Shown: positions 1 through 9,825, numbered from the stretch's first letter. The stretch is DNA of 64,000 bases from Hoeflea_A sp963921345 (GCA_963921345.3 CAWUFE020000007.1:2542001-2606000); one strand, 5' to 3'. Program-made: numbers and translations. Notes: generated from the letters alone by a model not told the origin.

Positions 1-4
1 GCAT
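1..4 (-). CDS. TctA-type large permease, first codon only (runs off the window)
   Basis: An ATG on the minus strand lies at positions 4-2, three bases after the tctB stop codon. A GAGGA ribosome-binding-like sequence sits about nine bases upstream, inside the end of tctB. In TTT operons the large permease TctA normally follows TctB directly, so this is most likely its start. Only one codon is visible, so the identity is inferred from operon order alone. Confidence 0.45.
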
Positions 5-7
5 GGT

Positions 8-496
8 TCAGATCCTCAGCAGAATGGGGTCAAGCACGCCGCCCGGGATGGGGATGTTCGCAAGCTTGGTGAAAAACAGATAAAGCACCGCCGGCAGCAG
101 CACGGCGACCAGCGCGACGGTGACCGGATTGCGCTCGCCGGCGAGCAGCATCAGCACGATCAAGGCGATCGTGGACGCCAGTACGAAGCCGAGAAACGGA
201 AGGAGATAGGCGGTTGCGAACAGCACGAGGACCACGGAACACACCTTGGCGACGGCAGCGGCCGGGGCGCCTGCCAATCGCCCGTTATCGCCGTTCGACA
301 TCACGGCGCGAACGACGATCGCCAACCCGAGCACCGCCATCGCGATGGCTATCAGGTTGGGATAGTAGGACGGCGCCAGCGCCGCGATCTGTACCTTTCT
401 CGGCGCGTCGACGCCGACGGGTATCAGAACGAAGAGCAGCGCCAGGCCGAGCACCAGGAAGGCTCCCCCCGCCCAGAAATCACGTTTGTGAAGCAA
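8..496 (-). CDS. Tripartite tricarboxylate transporter small permease (TctB family)
   Basis: A 162-residue protein with about four hydrophobic segments (roughly residues 10-28, 42-62, 82-110 and 117-145), matching the size and topology of TctB small membrane subunits. The N-terminal pattern of a short basic lead, one helix, then a segment with SYYPN before the second helix is usual for the family. TctB works in the inner membrane with the large permease TctA and a periplasmic TctC binding protein. Here tctC lies 1.4 kb away on the other strand (1919-2902), and tctA seems to start just beyond the left edge. The ROK regulator lies immediately upstream on the same strand. The substrate cannot be read from this subunit; the sulfonate genes nearby suggest an organosulfur acid. 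Confidence 0.85.
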   Translation of the reverse strand: MLHKRDFWAGGAFLVLGLALLFVLIPVGVDAPRKVQIAALAPSYYPNLIAIAMAVLGLAIVVRAVMSNGDNGRLAGAPAAAVAKVCSVVLVLFATAYLLPFLGFVLASTIALIVLMLLAGERNPVTVALVAVLLPAVLYLFFTKLANIPIPGGVLDPILLRI

Positions 497-545
497 TGCG
501 ACAATCCTCCCGCTACAGGTCTGCGAACGGTGCAGCTCCCCGGCG

Positions 546-1769
546 CTAGGCCGCCTTGAGCTTCGTCAGGTTCAGCTCGCCGGTGAAAATGTATTCCTGG
601 AGTGCCACGCTGACCGCGGCGTCGACCGAGGTGATCGAACTCCGTTCCAGACAGTCCGCCGCGCCCGACCGGCCCGCCTCTTCGAGCACCTCCAGGATTC
701 CTTCAAAATAGTCGGCCTGGCGGCCGACCTCTCCCGAGAGGATCACCCGCTCGGGATTGAAAAGCGCAAAAACCGCGTCGACGCCGCGGCCGAGCAACCT
801 GCCAGCCCGCCGAAACGCCGCGCGGGCATCGCCGTCATCGGCGTCGGCGGCGGCAACCGCGTCGACCATGCGCTTGGCGCGTCCCGCCAGCGGGCAATCG
901 GCCCGGCCCAGCGCCTCGAGAATGGCGTTTCCGGCGGCCGTCACTTCAAGGCAGCCCTTCCTTCCGCACGCACACGGCGTTTCGTCGCCGGGAATGGCGA
1001 AGTGAGACAGCGAGCCGAAGCCCCGGGTCCCGGTTCCCTGAAAGCGGCCATCGAGGCGGGCGCTCACGCCGATGCCGAGAGCAACGTTGATCAGGAAAAC
1101 ATCGGTTTCCGGTGGTATCGCCTTGAGTTCGGCGCGCAGGATGGCGCTCGCCCTGTGTTCGACCCGCACCGGCAGCCCCAGCGCCTCGGTAAGTGTCGAC
1201 TGCACCGGCACGGCCTCCCAGCCCAGCGGGTTCAAGGTGATCAGTTCGTCCTCATTCCCGCCCGGCTGGCCGACGGAATAGCCGGCCGAAACGCCGACTC
1301 CGAGCAGCCGGCCGCGATTGAAGTCCTGGTCGTAGACCAACGTCTTGGCGCGGGTGCAGATCGCCTCGAGGAAGCGCGCCGGATCGTCGACCGGGATATC
1401 GTCGCAGGGTTCGGAACGCACCACTTCGCCGAGCGCATTGGCCAGGGTGATGCTGCGCCGGTTGGCGGTCAGCGAAATCGCCAGGACATAGGCACCGGAC
1501 GGATTGATCGACAGCAGCGACTCGCGGCGCCCTACCCGCCCGTCCGCACGGACAGGCTCGCTTTCGCGCAGGATTCCGGAATCGATCATCTCGCGGGTAA
1601 TGCGCGAAATGGCGGCAGCGGTCAGACCGGTTTCTTCCGCCAGTTGGCCGCGGGTCATCGATACGCCCTGGGCAAGCAGGCCGATCAGGCTTTCGCGATT
1701 CATCCGCCTCAACGCCGCCGTGGGGGTCGAATTCCTCTGCGTCTCCTCATTTTTTCCTGTCATCATCAA
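546..1769 (-). CDS. ROK-family transcriptional regulator (NagC/XylR type)
   Basis: A 407-residue protein with an N-terminal MarR-like winged helix (about residues 24-68, including LTAAAISRITREMI) followed by a two-lobed ROK fold. The ROK zinc-site motif CACGRKGC is near residue 265, and a glycine-rich phosphate-loop segment precedes it. ROK repressors sense sugars or related small molecules. The start may be the first codon or one of the next two Met codons. The gene lies upstream of tctB on the same strand and is divergent from the tctC-sulfatase-GMC-xsc set, so it is the best candidate regulator of both sides. A sugar-type sensor beside sulfonate genes is slightly unexpected, and its ligand is unknown. 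Confidence 0.85.
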   Translation of the reverse strand: MMMTGKNEETQRNSTPTAALRRMNRESLIGLLAQGVSMTRGQLAEETGLTAAAISRITREMIDSGILRESEPVRADGRVGRRESLLSINPSGAYVLAISLTANRRSITLANALGEVVRSEPCDDIPVDDPARFLEAICTRAKTLVYDQDFNRGRLLGVGVSAGYSVGQPGGNEDELITLNPLGWEAVPVQSTLTEALGLPVRVEHRASAILRAELKAIPPETDVFLINVALGIGVSARLDGRFQGTGTRGFGSLSHFAIPGDETPCACGRKGCLEVTAAGNAILEALGRADCPLAGRAKRMVDAVAAADADDGDARAAFRRAGRLLGRGVDAVFALFNPERVILSGEVGRQADYFEGILEVLEEAGRSGAADCLERSSITSVDAAVSVALQEYIFTGELNLTKLKAA

Positions 1770-1918
1770 ATTCCAGCCATCATCCGCGATATTCCCGAAT
1801 TATAGCGTCTGATTTATTTTTTGCAATCGGTAATTAATTATTGTATCCTGCGATCGATCTTTGTATGAAGCAAGCGCTCGAACAGCCGTTCGAAGCCCGA
1901 AACCGAAGGGAGGATTGA
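1770..1918. promoter_or_regulatory. Divergent promoter region between ROK gene and tctC
   Basis: This 149-bp gap is clearly richer in A and T than its surroundings. It holds a perfect 10-bp palindrome, TAATTAATTA, at 1831-1840, flanked by T-runs. It must contain promoters for both directions, and the palindrome is a plausible repressor site. No -10/-35 pair is convincing enough to call. A strong GGGAGG ribosome-binding site lies just before the tctC ATG at 1919. Confidence 0.45.
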
Positions 1919-2902
1919 ATGCGAAGATTGTTTCTGAAAGCGGCCCTGGCGACGGCTGTCGGCCTTACGGCCGCTGTGGGGCCGGCCACCGCCGACGAGT
2001 ATCCGGAGCGTCCCATCACGCTGGTCGTGCCTTATGGGCCGGGCGGCGCCGCGGACCTGTCTGCGCGGCTCGTCGCCGGCACAGCGCCCAATTACCTGGG
2101 GCAGCCGATCCTCGCCGTCAACAGAACCGGCGCCGCGGGCGTCGTCGGCTCCAACTTCGTTGTGAATTCGAAGCCGGACGGCTACACGCTGCTCTCCGCG
2201 CGGGTCGGAAGCCAGATGGGCGTGCCGGCAATGAACAAGACCATTCCCTATGCCTGGGATGACTTCACCTTTCTCGGCCTGATCGAAACCAATCCGTTCG
2301 TTCTGGTCGTTTCCGGCGACAGCGACATCAACAGCTTCGCCGACTTCGAAGCCAAGGTAAAAGCCGGCAACGAACTGACCTACGGCTCGGCCGGCGTCGG
2401 CACCCTTCTGCATATCGCCACGGCCGTCATGGCCGACACAATGGGGGTCGGCCTCGATAATCTCATTCACGTGCCGTTCAAAGGCGGCGGCAAGGCCCGC
2501 GCCGCGATCGTCGGCGGCCAGGTCGATTTCATGTGGCAGAACCTGTCCGGCGTCATCAACGCCATCGAGGCCGGCCAGCTGAAGGCTCTGGCCGTCACGA
2601 CGCCGGAACGCTTCCCGGCGCTGGCGGACGTGCCGAGCGTCAGCGAGCTCGGCTACCCCGACATGGAGAAGATCATCGGCTGGTCGGCCATCTACGGACC
2701 GCCGGGCATGCCCGAGGAGATCGTCACCAAATGGGTCGATACGCTGCAGAGCCTGAAGGACGATACCGCCTGGAACCGCATGACCAAGGGCCTCGGCAAC
2801 GTCGTCGACGTGCGCAGCCCCGAAGACACCAGGGCCTTCGTCCAGGCACAGTACGAGACCTTTGACGAAACGCTGCGAAAACTCGGCCTGACCGTCGAAT
2901 AG
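1919..2902 (+). CDS. TTT-family periplasmic solute-binding protein (TctC/Bug)
   Basis: A 327-residue secreted binding protein. Residues 1-25 form a classic signal peptide ending near ATA-DEYPERPI. The mature N-terminus has the hallmark PITLVVPYGPGGAADLSARL, in which the first ligand-binding loop of Bug proteins lies. Further family segments are GAAGVVGSNFVVNSKPDGYT and the KAGNELTYGSAGVGTLLH region. It captures a carboxylate-type ligand and hands it to TctAB. It is the first gene of the plus-strand sulfatase-GMC-xsc group, with 79 bp to the next gene. The start is supported by GGGAGG six bases upstream. Confidence 0.92.
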   Translation: MRRLFLKAALATAVGLTAAVGPATADEYPERPITLVVPYGPGGAADLSARLVAGTAPNYLGQPILAVNRTGAAGVVGSNFVVNSKPDGYTLLSARVGSQMGVPAMNKTIPYAWDDFTFLGLIETNPFVLVVSGDSDINSFADFEAKVKAGNELTYGSAGVGTLLHIATAVMADTMGVGLDNLIHVPFKGGGKARAAIVGGQVDFMWQNLSGVINAIEAGQLKALAVTTPERFPALADVPSVSELGYPDMEKIIGWSAIYGPPGMPEEIVTKWVDTLQSLKDDTAWNRMTKGLGNVVDVRSPEDTRAFVQAQYETFDETLRKLGLTVE

Positions 2903-2981
2903 AGCAGCCGACCGGCGGCGTCCAACCGGCGCCGCCGCGACTACCGACACTTGCGAATTCTCTTTGACGATGGAGGTTTGA

Positions 2982-4529
2982 ATGCCTTCCGAACGGCCGA
3001 ACTTTCTCTTCATTCAGGCCGACCAAATGGCCGGCCCCGCCATGCCCTTCAGCGGCAACCGCACCGTCAAGGCGCCGGCCATGGCACGCCTCGCCGAGGA
3101 AGGCGTGGTGTTCGAGAACTGCTATTGCAATCTGCCGATGTGCGGCCCCTCGCGCGCCTCCATGCATGCCGGACGGCTGCCCTTCAGCATCCAGATGTAC
3201 GACAACGCCAGCGAGTTTCGTTCCGCGATCCCCACCTTCGCGCACTATCTGCGGTGGCTCGGATATCGCGTCGAGATGAGCGGCAAGATGCATTTCGTCG
3301 GCGCCGACCAGCTTCACGGCTATGGGCGTCGCCACACCACCGAAATCTACCCGGCCAATTTCGCCTGGACTGTCGACTGGTCGAAGGGGCGCGAATACCG
3401 GCCGACAAACCTGACGATGGCGCCGGTGATCGAAAGCGGTCCCTGCGTGCGGACCTTGCAGATGGATTATGACGACGAGGTCGCCTTCCACGGCATGCAG
3501 GCCATCTACGATCTCGCCCGAAAGGACGACGACCGGCCCTGGCTGCTGACCGTGTCGTTCACCCAGCCGCACTCGCCCTTCGTCATCTCCCGGGAATACT
3601 GGGACCGCTACAATCACGACGACATCGAGGCGCCCACCGTGCCCGAGATCTCCCTCAACGAGAAAGACCATCTCAGCCTCAATCTCCACTATTGCCAGGG
3701 CCGGCACGAATTCACCGTGACAGAGGAGCACAAGCGCAACGCTCGGCACGGCTACTACGGCATGATCTCCTATGTCGACGACAAGATCGCGTTGCTGCGC
3801 GACACGCTGGAGAAATGCGGTCTCTCCGAAAACACCGTCATCGTGCTCACAGCCGACCACGGCGAAATGATGGGTGAGCGCGGCATGTGGTACAAGCAGC
3901 ACTTCTTCGAATGGGCCTGCCGGGTGCCGCTGGTCATTCATGCGCCCCACCGCTTCCGCTCGGGACGGGTTTCCCAGAACGTCTCGCTGATCGACCTGAT
4001 GCCGACGATGCTGGACCTGGCCGTGGACGGCGCATTCACCGATTATGCCGGCGGCGCCATCGACGGCCGCTCGCTGGCCAGGCCGCTGAACGGCGACACG
4101 ACGGCAATGGACGACGTCGTGATTTCCGAGTTCGCCGCCGACGGATCAACCGGGCCCAGCCGCATGGTCAAGAAGGGACCGTGGAAATACATGTATCTCG
4201 AGGGCGTCGACGAGCTGTTGTACGACGTCGCGGCCGATCCGCGGGAACTGGACAACCACATCGACGACCCGCGGCATGCGGGCGTCGCCGAAGATTTGCG
4301 TTCGATTGCGTTCGATGGCTGGGATCCGGACAGGCTGCGGGCCGAGATCCGTGACGACCAGGAACGCCGGCTGCTCATCCACAATGCCACCGGCGGCCAG
4401 CCGACCTGGGTCAACCTGGTACGGGTCGACGACAACGACCGTTACATCCGCAACGCCGGGGCCGCCGATACCAAGGCGAAGGCCCGGCTGCCCCGTGTTT
4501 CTCCCGCCCAGCCCGACAAGCCCCTATGA
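2982..4529 (+). CDS. Choline-sulfatase-type arylsulfatase superfamily hydrolase (BetC-like)
   Basis: A 515-residue sulfatase. It starts with the metal-site segment PNFLFIQADQMAGPAMPF. The activation motif CGPSR places the formylglycine cysteine at residue 54, the same position as in Sinorhizobium meliloti BetC. The segments SGKMHFVGADQLHGYGRR and ESGPCVRTLQMDYDDEVAFH resemble choline sulfatases closely, and LTADHGEMMGERGMWYKQ supplies later metal and sulfate ligands. The last ~60 residues look like the choline-sulfatase C-terminal domain. The family hydrolyses choline-O-sulfate to choline and sulfate. No signal peptide is seen, so it acts in the cytoplasm on an imported substrate. The stop overlaps the GMC start by four bases. 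Substrate could be choline sulfate or another small sulfate ester; the xsc neighbour leaves this open. Confidence 0.85.
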   Translation: MPSERPNFLFIQADQMAGPAMPFSGNRTVKAPAMARLAEEGVVFENCYCNLPMCGPSRASMHAGRLPFSIQMYDNASEFRSAIPTFAHYLRWLGYRVEMSGKMHFVGADQLHGYGRRHTTEIYPANFAWTVDWSKGREYRPTNLTMAPVIESGPCVRTLQMDYDDEVAFHGMQAIYDLARKDDDRPWLLTVSFTQPHSPFVISREYWDRYNHDDIEAPTVPEISLNEKDHLSLNLHYCQGRHEFTVTEEHKRNARHGYYGMISYVDDKIALLRDTLEKCGLSENTVIVLTADHGEMMGERGMWYKQHFFEWACRVPLVIHAPHRFRSGRVSQNVSLIDLMPTMLDLAVDGAFTDYAGGAIDGRSLARPLNGDTTAMDDVVISEFAADGSTGPSRMVKKGPWKYMYLEGVDELLYDVAADPRELDNHIDDPRHAGVAEDLRSIAFDGWDPDRLRAEIRDDQERRLLIHNATGGQPTWVNLVRVDDNDRYIRNAGAADTKAKARLPRVSPAQPDKPL

Positions 4530-6133
4530 GCTACGACTACATCATCGTCGGCGCCGGCTCTGCCGGCTGCGTTCTGGCGAACCGGCTGAGCGCGGACCTG
4601 ACCAACCGGGTGCTTCTGCTGGAAGCCGGCGGGTCGGACAGCAATCCGTGGATCCATGTGCCGGTCGGTTATTTCAAGACCCTGCACAACCCCAACACCG
4701 ACTGGTGCTACAAGACGGAGCCCGACCCCGGCCTCAACGGGCGCTCGCTCGACTGGCCGCGCGGCAAGACGCTGGGCGGCTCCAGTTCGATCAACGGGCT
4801 TCTGTACATTCGCGGGCAGCGCCAGGACTATGATCTCTGGGCTCAGATGGGCAATCGGGGCTGGGGCTACAACGACGTGCTGCCGCTGTTCAAGCGCTCC
4901 GAGCGTTTCGAACTCGGCGCCAGCGAGTATCATGGCGACAAGGGCGGCCTCTCTGTTTCGACCATGCGCGCCAAGAGCGCCATTTCCGAGGCCTTCATCG
5001 ATGCCGCGGTCGAAATGGGCGTCCCCCGCTCCGACGATTTTAACGGCGCCGAGCAGGAGGGTGCCGGCTATTTCCAGCAGACTGCGCGAAACGGTTTGCG
5101 ATGTTCGTCTGCCAGGGCGTTTCTCAAGCCGGCGAAGGGCCGGCAGAACCTGGATGTCGTCACCCACGCTCACACCCAGACCCTGGTTTTTTCGTCCGAC
5201 GGGTCGCGCAAGGTCACCGGGGTCCGCTACACGCGCAACGGCAAACCGCAGCACGCCATGCTCAATCAAGGCGGCGAGGTGATCCTCTCGGCAGGCGCCA
5301 TCGGCTCCCCGCAGATTCTCGAGCTCTCGGGCATCGGACAGGGCGACGTGTTGGGGAATGCCGGTATCGACGTCATCCACGAGCTGCCCGGCGTCGGCGA
5401 GTGCCTGCAGGACCATCTGCAGATTCGCCTCGTCTACGAGGTCAACGTGCCGACCCTCAACGACTCGATCAACAGTTTCGTCCGGCGCATGGGCATCGGC
5501 ATGCAATATGCGCTTTCCCGAACCGGGCCGATGAGCCTGGGCGCCAGCCAGGTCTGCATTTTCGCCCGGTCGATGGACGGCCTGGATACGCCCGACATAC
5601 AGTTTCATTTCCAGCCGCTGAGCGCCGACAAGCCGGGCATCGAGATGCACCCGTTTTCGGGCATAACATCGTCGGTGTGCCAGCTGCGGCCCGAAAGCCG
5701 CGGCAACATCCACGTCACTTCGCCCGATGCGGCCGACTACCCGAAGATCGTGCCGAATTATCTTTCCGCCGTCGCCGACCAGCTGTGCGCCGTCCGGGCG
5801 ATGAAATTCGCCCGGGCGATGACCAAAACCGCCGCTCTGTCTCCGTTTATCGTGCGCGAACACGTGCCCGACGACGTTCCGGACACGGACGATGCCTTGC
5901 TGGAGGCGGCGCGCAGCATCAGCCAGACGATCTATCACCCGACCAGCACCTGCAAGATGGGCGCCGATCCGATGGCCGTCGTGGACGAGCGGCTGCGGGT
6001 TCACGGGATCGGAAGCCTGCGGATCGCCGACGCCTCGATCATGCCGACGATCGTCAGCGGCAACACCAACGCACCGACCATCATGATCGGCGAAAAGGCC
6101 AGCGACTTGATCCTCGCCGACCGGCGCAACTGA
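4526..6133 (+). CDS. GMC-family FAD-dependent alcohol dehydrogenase (choline/isethionate dehydrogenase-like)
   Basis: A 535-residue GMC oxidoreductase. The N-terminal FAD-binding segment IIVGAGSAGCVLANRL lies at residues 6-21. GGSSSINGLLYIRGQ near residue 90 is the first GMC signature, and GAIGSPQILELSGIG near 260 is the second. The catalytic His is in YHPTSTCKMG, and the C-terminal GNTNAPTIMIGEKA closes the active site. The family oxidises primary alcohols to aldehydes. Translationally coupled to the sulfatase by an ATGA overlap. With choline sulfate as substrate it would make betaine aldehyde. With isethionate it would make sulfoacetaldehyde, the substrate of the next gene's product; the isethionate dehydrogenase IseJ is a known GMC example. 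A paralogue occurs at 37799-39400. Confidence 0.9.
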   Translation: MSYDYIIVGAGSAGCVLANRLSADLTNRVLLLEAGGSDSNPWIHVPVGYFKTLHNPNTDWCYKTEPDPGLNGRSLDWPRGKTLGGSSSINGLLYIRGQRQDYDLWAQMGNRGWGYNDVLPLFKRSERFELGASEYHGDKGGLSVSTMRAKSAISEAFIDAAVEMGVPRSDDFNGAEQEGAGYFQQTARNGLRCSSARAFLKPAKGRQNLDVVTHAHTQTLVFSSDGSRKVTGVRYTRNGKPQHAMLNQGGEVILSAGAIGSPQILELSGIGQGDVLGNAGIDVIHELPGVGECLQDHLQIRLVYEVNVPTLNDSINSFVRRMGIGMQYALSRTGPMSLGASQVCIFARSMDGLDTPDIQFHFQPLSADKPGIEMHPFSGITSSVCQLRPESRGNIHVTSPDAADYPKIVPNYLSAVADQLCAVRAMKFARAMTKTAALSPFIVREHVPDDVPDTDDALLEAARSISQTIYHPTSTCKMGADPMAVVDERLRVHGIGSLRIADASIMPTIVSGNTNAPTIMIGEKASDLILADRRN

Positions 6134-6199
6134 AATCTCGAGGACGCAGTCAACGGCAGGCCGTCGGCCGGCGGCTTCGACAGATTTGGAGTGAATGCA

Positions 6200-7980
6200 A
6201 TGAAAATGACAACCGAGGAAGCCTTCATCAAGGTCCTGCAGATGCACGGCATCGAGCATGCCTTCGGCATCATCGGATCGGCGATGATGCCGATTTCCGA
6301 TCTGTTTCCCACGGCCGGCATCCGGTTCTGGGACGTGGCCGACGAGAAAAACGGCGGTTACATGGCGGACGGCTACGCCCGCGCCACCGGCAAGATGTCG
6401 ATGGCGATCGCCCAGAACGGTCCGGGCGTGACCGGCTTCGTCACGCCGATCAAGACCGCCTACTGGAACCACACCCCGATGCTGCTGGTGACGCCGCAGG
6501 CGGCCAACAAGACCATCGGACAGGGCGGGTTCCAGGAAGTCGAACAGATGAAGCTGTTTGCCGACATGGTCTGCTATCAAGAGGAGGTCCGCGATCCGAG
6601 CCGCATCGCCGAGACGCTCAACCGGGTCATCCTCAAGGCCAAGCGTCTGTCGGCGCCGGCGCAGATCAACGTGCCGCGGGACTTCTGGACCCAGGTCGTC
6701 GACATCGAATTGCCTTCCATCGTCGAATTCGAGCGCCCGGCCGGCGGTCCGGATGCCATTGCCGAGGCAGCGGCGCTGCTGAGCGAGGCCCAATTTCCAG
6801 TCATTCTGAACGGTGCCGGCGTGGTGCTGGCAGGCGCGATTCCCGCCACTGCCGCACTTGCCGAGCGGCTGGGGGCGCCGGTCTGCTGCAACTATCAGCA
6901 CAACGACGCCTTTCCCGGATCGCACCCGCTTTTTGCCGGTCCGTTGGGCTACAACGGCTCCAAGGCAGGCATGCAGCTCATCTCCAGAGCGGATGTCGTG
7001 CTGGCAATCGGCACGCGGCTCAATCCCTTTCCACCCTGCCCGGCTACGGCATCGATTACTGGCCGAACGACGCGAAACTCATCCAGGTCGACCTTAACGC
7101 CGACCGGATCGGACTGACCAAACCGGTGACCGTCGGCATTGTCGGCGACGCCCGGCTGGTGGCCGAACAAATCCTGGCGCAGCTTTCCGATGCGGCCGGA
7201 GAACAGGGTCGGCAGAAACGCCTCGACCTGATCGCCCACAGCAAGTCGGCCTGGGCCCAGGAACTGACGTCGCTCGACCACGAGGAGGACGATCCTGGCA
7301 CCACCTGGAACGAACGCGTTCGCACCCGGCAACCGGATCACATGAGCCCGCGCATGGCCTGGCGCGCTATCCAGGCGGCCATGCCGAAAGATGCCATCAT
7401 CTCTTCCGACATCGGCAACAATTGCGCCATCGGCAACGCCTATCCGACCTTCGAACAGGGACGCAAATATCTGGCGCCCGGCCTCTTCGGTCCCTGCGGA
7501 TACGGCTTCCCGGCGATTCTCGGCGCCAAGATCGGCTGTCCGGACACGCCGGTGATCGGCTTTGCCGGCGACGGGGCGTTCGGCATCTCGATGAACGAGA
7601 TGACCGCTTGCGGCCGCGACGACTGGCCGGCGATCACCATGGTCATTTTCCGCAACTACCAGTGGGGCGCGGAAAAGCGCAACACGACACTGTGGTTCAA
7701 CGACAATTTCGTGGGAACGGAGCTCGATCTGAAGGTGTCCTTTGCCGGCATCGCCCGTGCCTGCGGGCTGGAGGGCGTTCAGGTGCGCTCCATGGACGCG
7801 TTGACCGATGCGCTGCACTCAGCGATCGAGGCGCAGATGCAGCAGGGCAAGACCACCTTCATCGAGGCGATCCTCAACCAGGAGCTGGGCGAACCCTTCC
7901 GGCGCGACGCCATGAAACCACCCGTCGCCGTTGCCGGCGTGACCGGTGCCGACATGCGTCAGCAAGCGTCTGCGATCTAG
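6200..7980 (+). pseudogene. xsc: Sulfoacetaldehyde acetyltransferase (Xsc), frameshifted
   Basis: A ThDP-dependent enzyme that converts sulfoacetaldehyde plus phosphate to acetyl phosphate and sulfite. The first part reads from ATG 6200 (TTGGAG site eight bases upstream) in one frame. It has the family's GIIGSAMMPISDLFP, TPQAANKTIGQGGFQEVEQ and GYNGSKAGM segments. The second part, from about 7031 to 7980, is one frame over: LPGYGIDYWPNDAKLIQVD, then the ThDP motif GDGAFGISMNEMTACGRDDW ending in NYQWG. Restoring one T in the TTT run at 7029-7031 rejoins both parts as PFSTLPGYG and gives about 594 residues, the usual Xsc length. Either a real single-base lesion or a sequencing error; everything else looks intact and under selection. 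Confidence 0.88.
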
Positions 7981-8109
7981 CCCAACAAGCGGCGGGATGG
8001 CCCTGGAGCTCTCCCGCCGGTTGCTGTAGCGCAGGCACCGGCTCGCCGGGATGAACCCAACAGCGAACGGCATCGTGCGGATGGTCCGCATGGCGCCCTT
8101 GAACCGAAC

Positions 8110-9825
8110 ATGACAACGAGCCAAACAGCCCTCGACCGGCTGCGCAACTGCTGCCCGTTCCTGCTTTGGACCGACCGGATCACGCCGGCCAGTCTGCGCA
8201 GCGATCTCGCGGCCGGCCTGACCAACGCCGCCGTGGTCCTGCCGCAGGGCGTGGCGTTTGCGGCGATCGCCGGCCTGCCGCCGCAATACGGCCTCTACAC
8301 GGCCATGGTCACGCCGATCGTTGCCGCTTTCTTCGGCTCGTCCATGGTCATGATCTCCGGCCCGACAACCGCCATTTCCGCCGTCGTTTTCGAGGCGCTT
8401 GCGCCACTCTATCCACCTGGGTCCGGGCCCTACATCTATGCGGCGCTGACGCTGACCCTGATGGTCGGGCTGATTCAACTGGCTCTCGGAATTGCCAAGC
8501 TCGGTCGGCTGGCCGCCTTCGTATCGCACTCGGTGATGATCGGTTTCACCGCCGCGGCCGCCGTCCTCATCGGTGTCAGCCAGTTACGCGGTGCGCTCGG
8601 CGTCGAGTCGGAAAAAGGCGGTGCGGTTTTCGAGCGGCTGGGCAATGTCACGGCCGCAGCGCTGCAAGGCGTCGAATGGCGGGCCGTTCTGATCGCCGTC
8701 ATCACCATGGCGGTGGCGCTTGCCGTTCCGTTCGTTCACAGGAAACTGCCAGCCTTCCTGATCGCCCTGGTGGCCGGAACGCTGGACAGCCTGGCCATCG
8801 GCGCAGACGGCATGGCCACCGTCGGCGCCCTGTCCTCGGTGCTGCCCGCCATTTCGCCGGTGATCCCCACCTTCGACCAGGCGAGCCTGTTTGCCGAGAG
8901 CGCACTCGCCATCGCGCTGATCGGACTGCTGGAGGCGGTCGCGATCGGACGCAGCTTCGCCGGGCGCTCCGGCGTGCCGTTTTCCGCCAATCAGGAAATC
9001 ATCGGCCAGGGCCTCTCCAACATCGTCGGCAGCATGTTCCAGGCCTACCCAGGCTCCGGCTCTTTCACGCGCAGCGGCCTGAACTTCGAGGCCGGCGCCA
9101 AAACACCGCTGTCGACGGTGTTCGCTTCTCTGGCCCTAATCGCCATCCTCTTCGCGGTCGCACCGCTGGTGGCGACCATTCCGATTGCCGCCATGTCGGG
9201 GCTGATCATCATCGTTGCCGTGCGGCTGGTGAACGTGAAGGAGATCCGCCACATCGTCGTCTCCAGCCGCAGCGAAACGGCGATCCTGGCGGTCACCTTC
9301 GCCATCGGCATCATGGTTGAGCTGGAACTGGCCATCTTCGTCGGTGTCATCCTGTCGCTCGGCACGTTCATCCTGCGCACCATGCAGCCGAAATTCGCCG
9401 TCGGCGCGCCGGACCCTTCGCTCAGCCAGCGCACTTTTCGCAACGCCGAGGTGTTCAAGCTGCCCGAATGTCCGCAGATGATGGTCTGCCGCTTCGACGG
9501 GCCGCTTTATTTCGGATCGTCCGAAATGCTGGAGGCCGAATTCCGGCGCATCGCCGTGGAACGGCCGCAGCAAAAGATCATCGTGGTCAACCTGAAGGGT
9601 GTGGGCGACATCGACCTATCGGGCGTCGACACGATCATCACCGAAGCGCAGCGCCGCCGGTCGATTGGCGGCGACCTCTACGTGATCACCCGCGCAGTGC
9701 ATTTCATCGAGCGTCTCAAGCGGCTGGGCCTCAACGCCGCGATCGGCGACGATCACGTGCTGCCGGACAAGCACGCGGCCAATGGTCTGCCGCTTCGACG
9801 GGCCGCTTTATTTCGGATCGTCTGA
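8110..9825 (+). CDS. SulP-family anion transporter with altered STAS C-terminus
   Basis: A 571-residue inner-membrane carrier. The Sulfate_transp domain fills about residues 20-415, with the family segments GLTNAAVVLPQGVAFAAIAG, PPQYGLYTA and PTTAISAVV near the N-terminus. A cytoplasmic STAS domain follows from about residue 440. SulP proteins move sulfate, bicarbonate or other anions; next to xsc and a sulfatase, removal or uptake of sulfite or sulfate is a reasonable guess. A tandem duplication beginning at 9781 shifts the frame after KHAA, so the protein ends with 14 foreign residues at TGA 9823-9825. Without it the protein would run to 10165 (about 585 residues). Confidence 0.85.
   Translation: MTTSQTALDRLRNCCPFLLWTDRITPASLRSDLAAGLTNAAVVLPQGVAFAAIAGLPPQYGLYTAMVTPIVAAFFGSSMVMISGPTTAISAVVFEALAPLYPPGSGPYIYAALTLTLMVGLIQLALGIAKLGRLAAFVSHSVMIGFTAAAAVLIGVSQLRGALGVESEKGGAVFERLGNVTAAALQGVEWRAVLIAVITMAVALAVPFVHRKLPAFLIALVAGTLDSLAIGADGMATVGALSSVLPAISPVIPTFDQASLFAESALAIALIGLLEAVAIGRSFAGRSGVPFSANQEIIGQGLSNIVGSMFQAYPGSGSFTRSGLNFEAGAKTPLSTVFASLALIAILFAVAPLVATIPIAAMSGLIIIVAVRLVNVKEIRHIVVSSRSETAILAVTFAIGIMVELELAIFVGVILSLGTFILRTMQPKFAVGAPDPSLSQRTFRNAEVFKLPECPQMMVCRFDGPLYFGSSEMLEAEFRRIAVERPQQKIIVVNLKGVGDIDLSGVDTIITEAQRRRSIGGDLYVITRAVHFIERLKRLGLNAAIGDDHVLPDKHAANGLPLRRAALFRIV

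Noticed and set aside
4442..6925. An 827-codon open frame on the minus strand opposite the GMC and xsc genes
   Set aside because: Antisense shadow of two genes with clear family motifs; composition is that of a mirrored GC-rich frame, with no own motifs.
5101..7980. A 959-codon plus-strand frame that ends with real Xsc sequence
   Set aside because: Only the part after about 7031 is genuine (the second piece of frameshifted xsc). The earlier part is an out-of-frame reading of the GMC gene and the first part of xsc.
6200..7980. Programmed ribosomal frameshift in xsc
   Set aside because: The site has only a short T-run, without a canonical slippery heptamer or a clear downstream stem, and xsc is not known to use frameshifting. 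A lesion or sequencing error is simpler.
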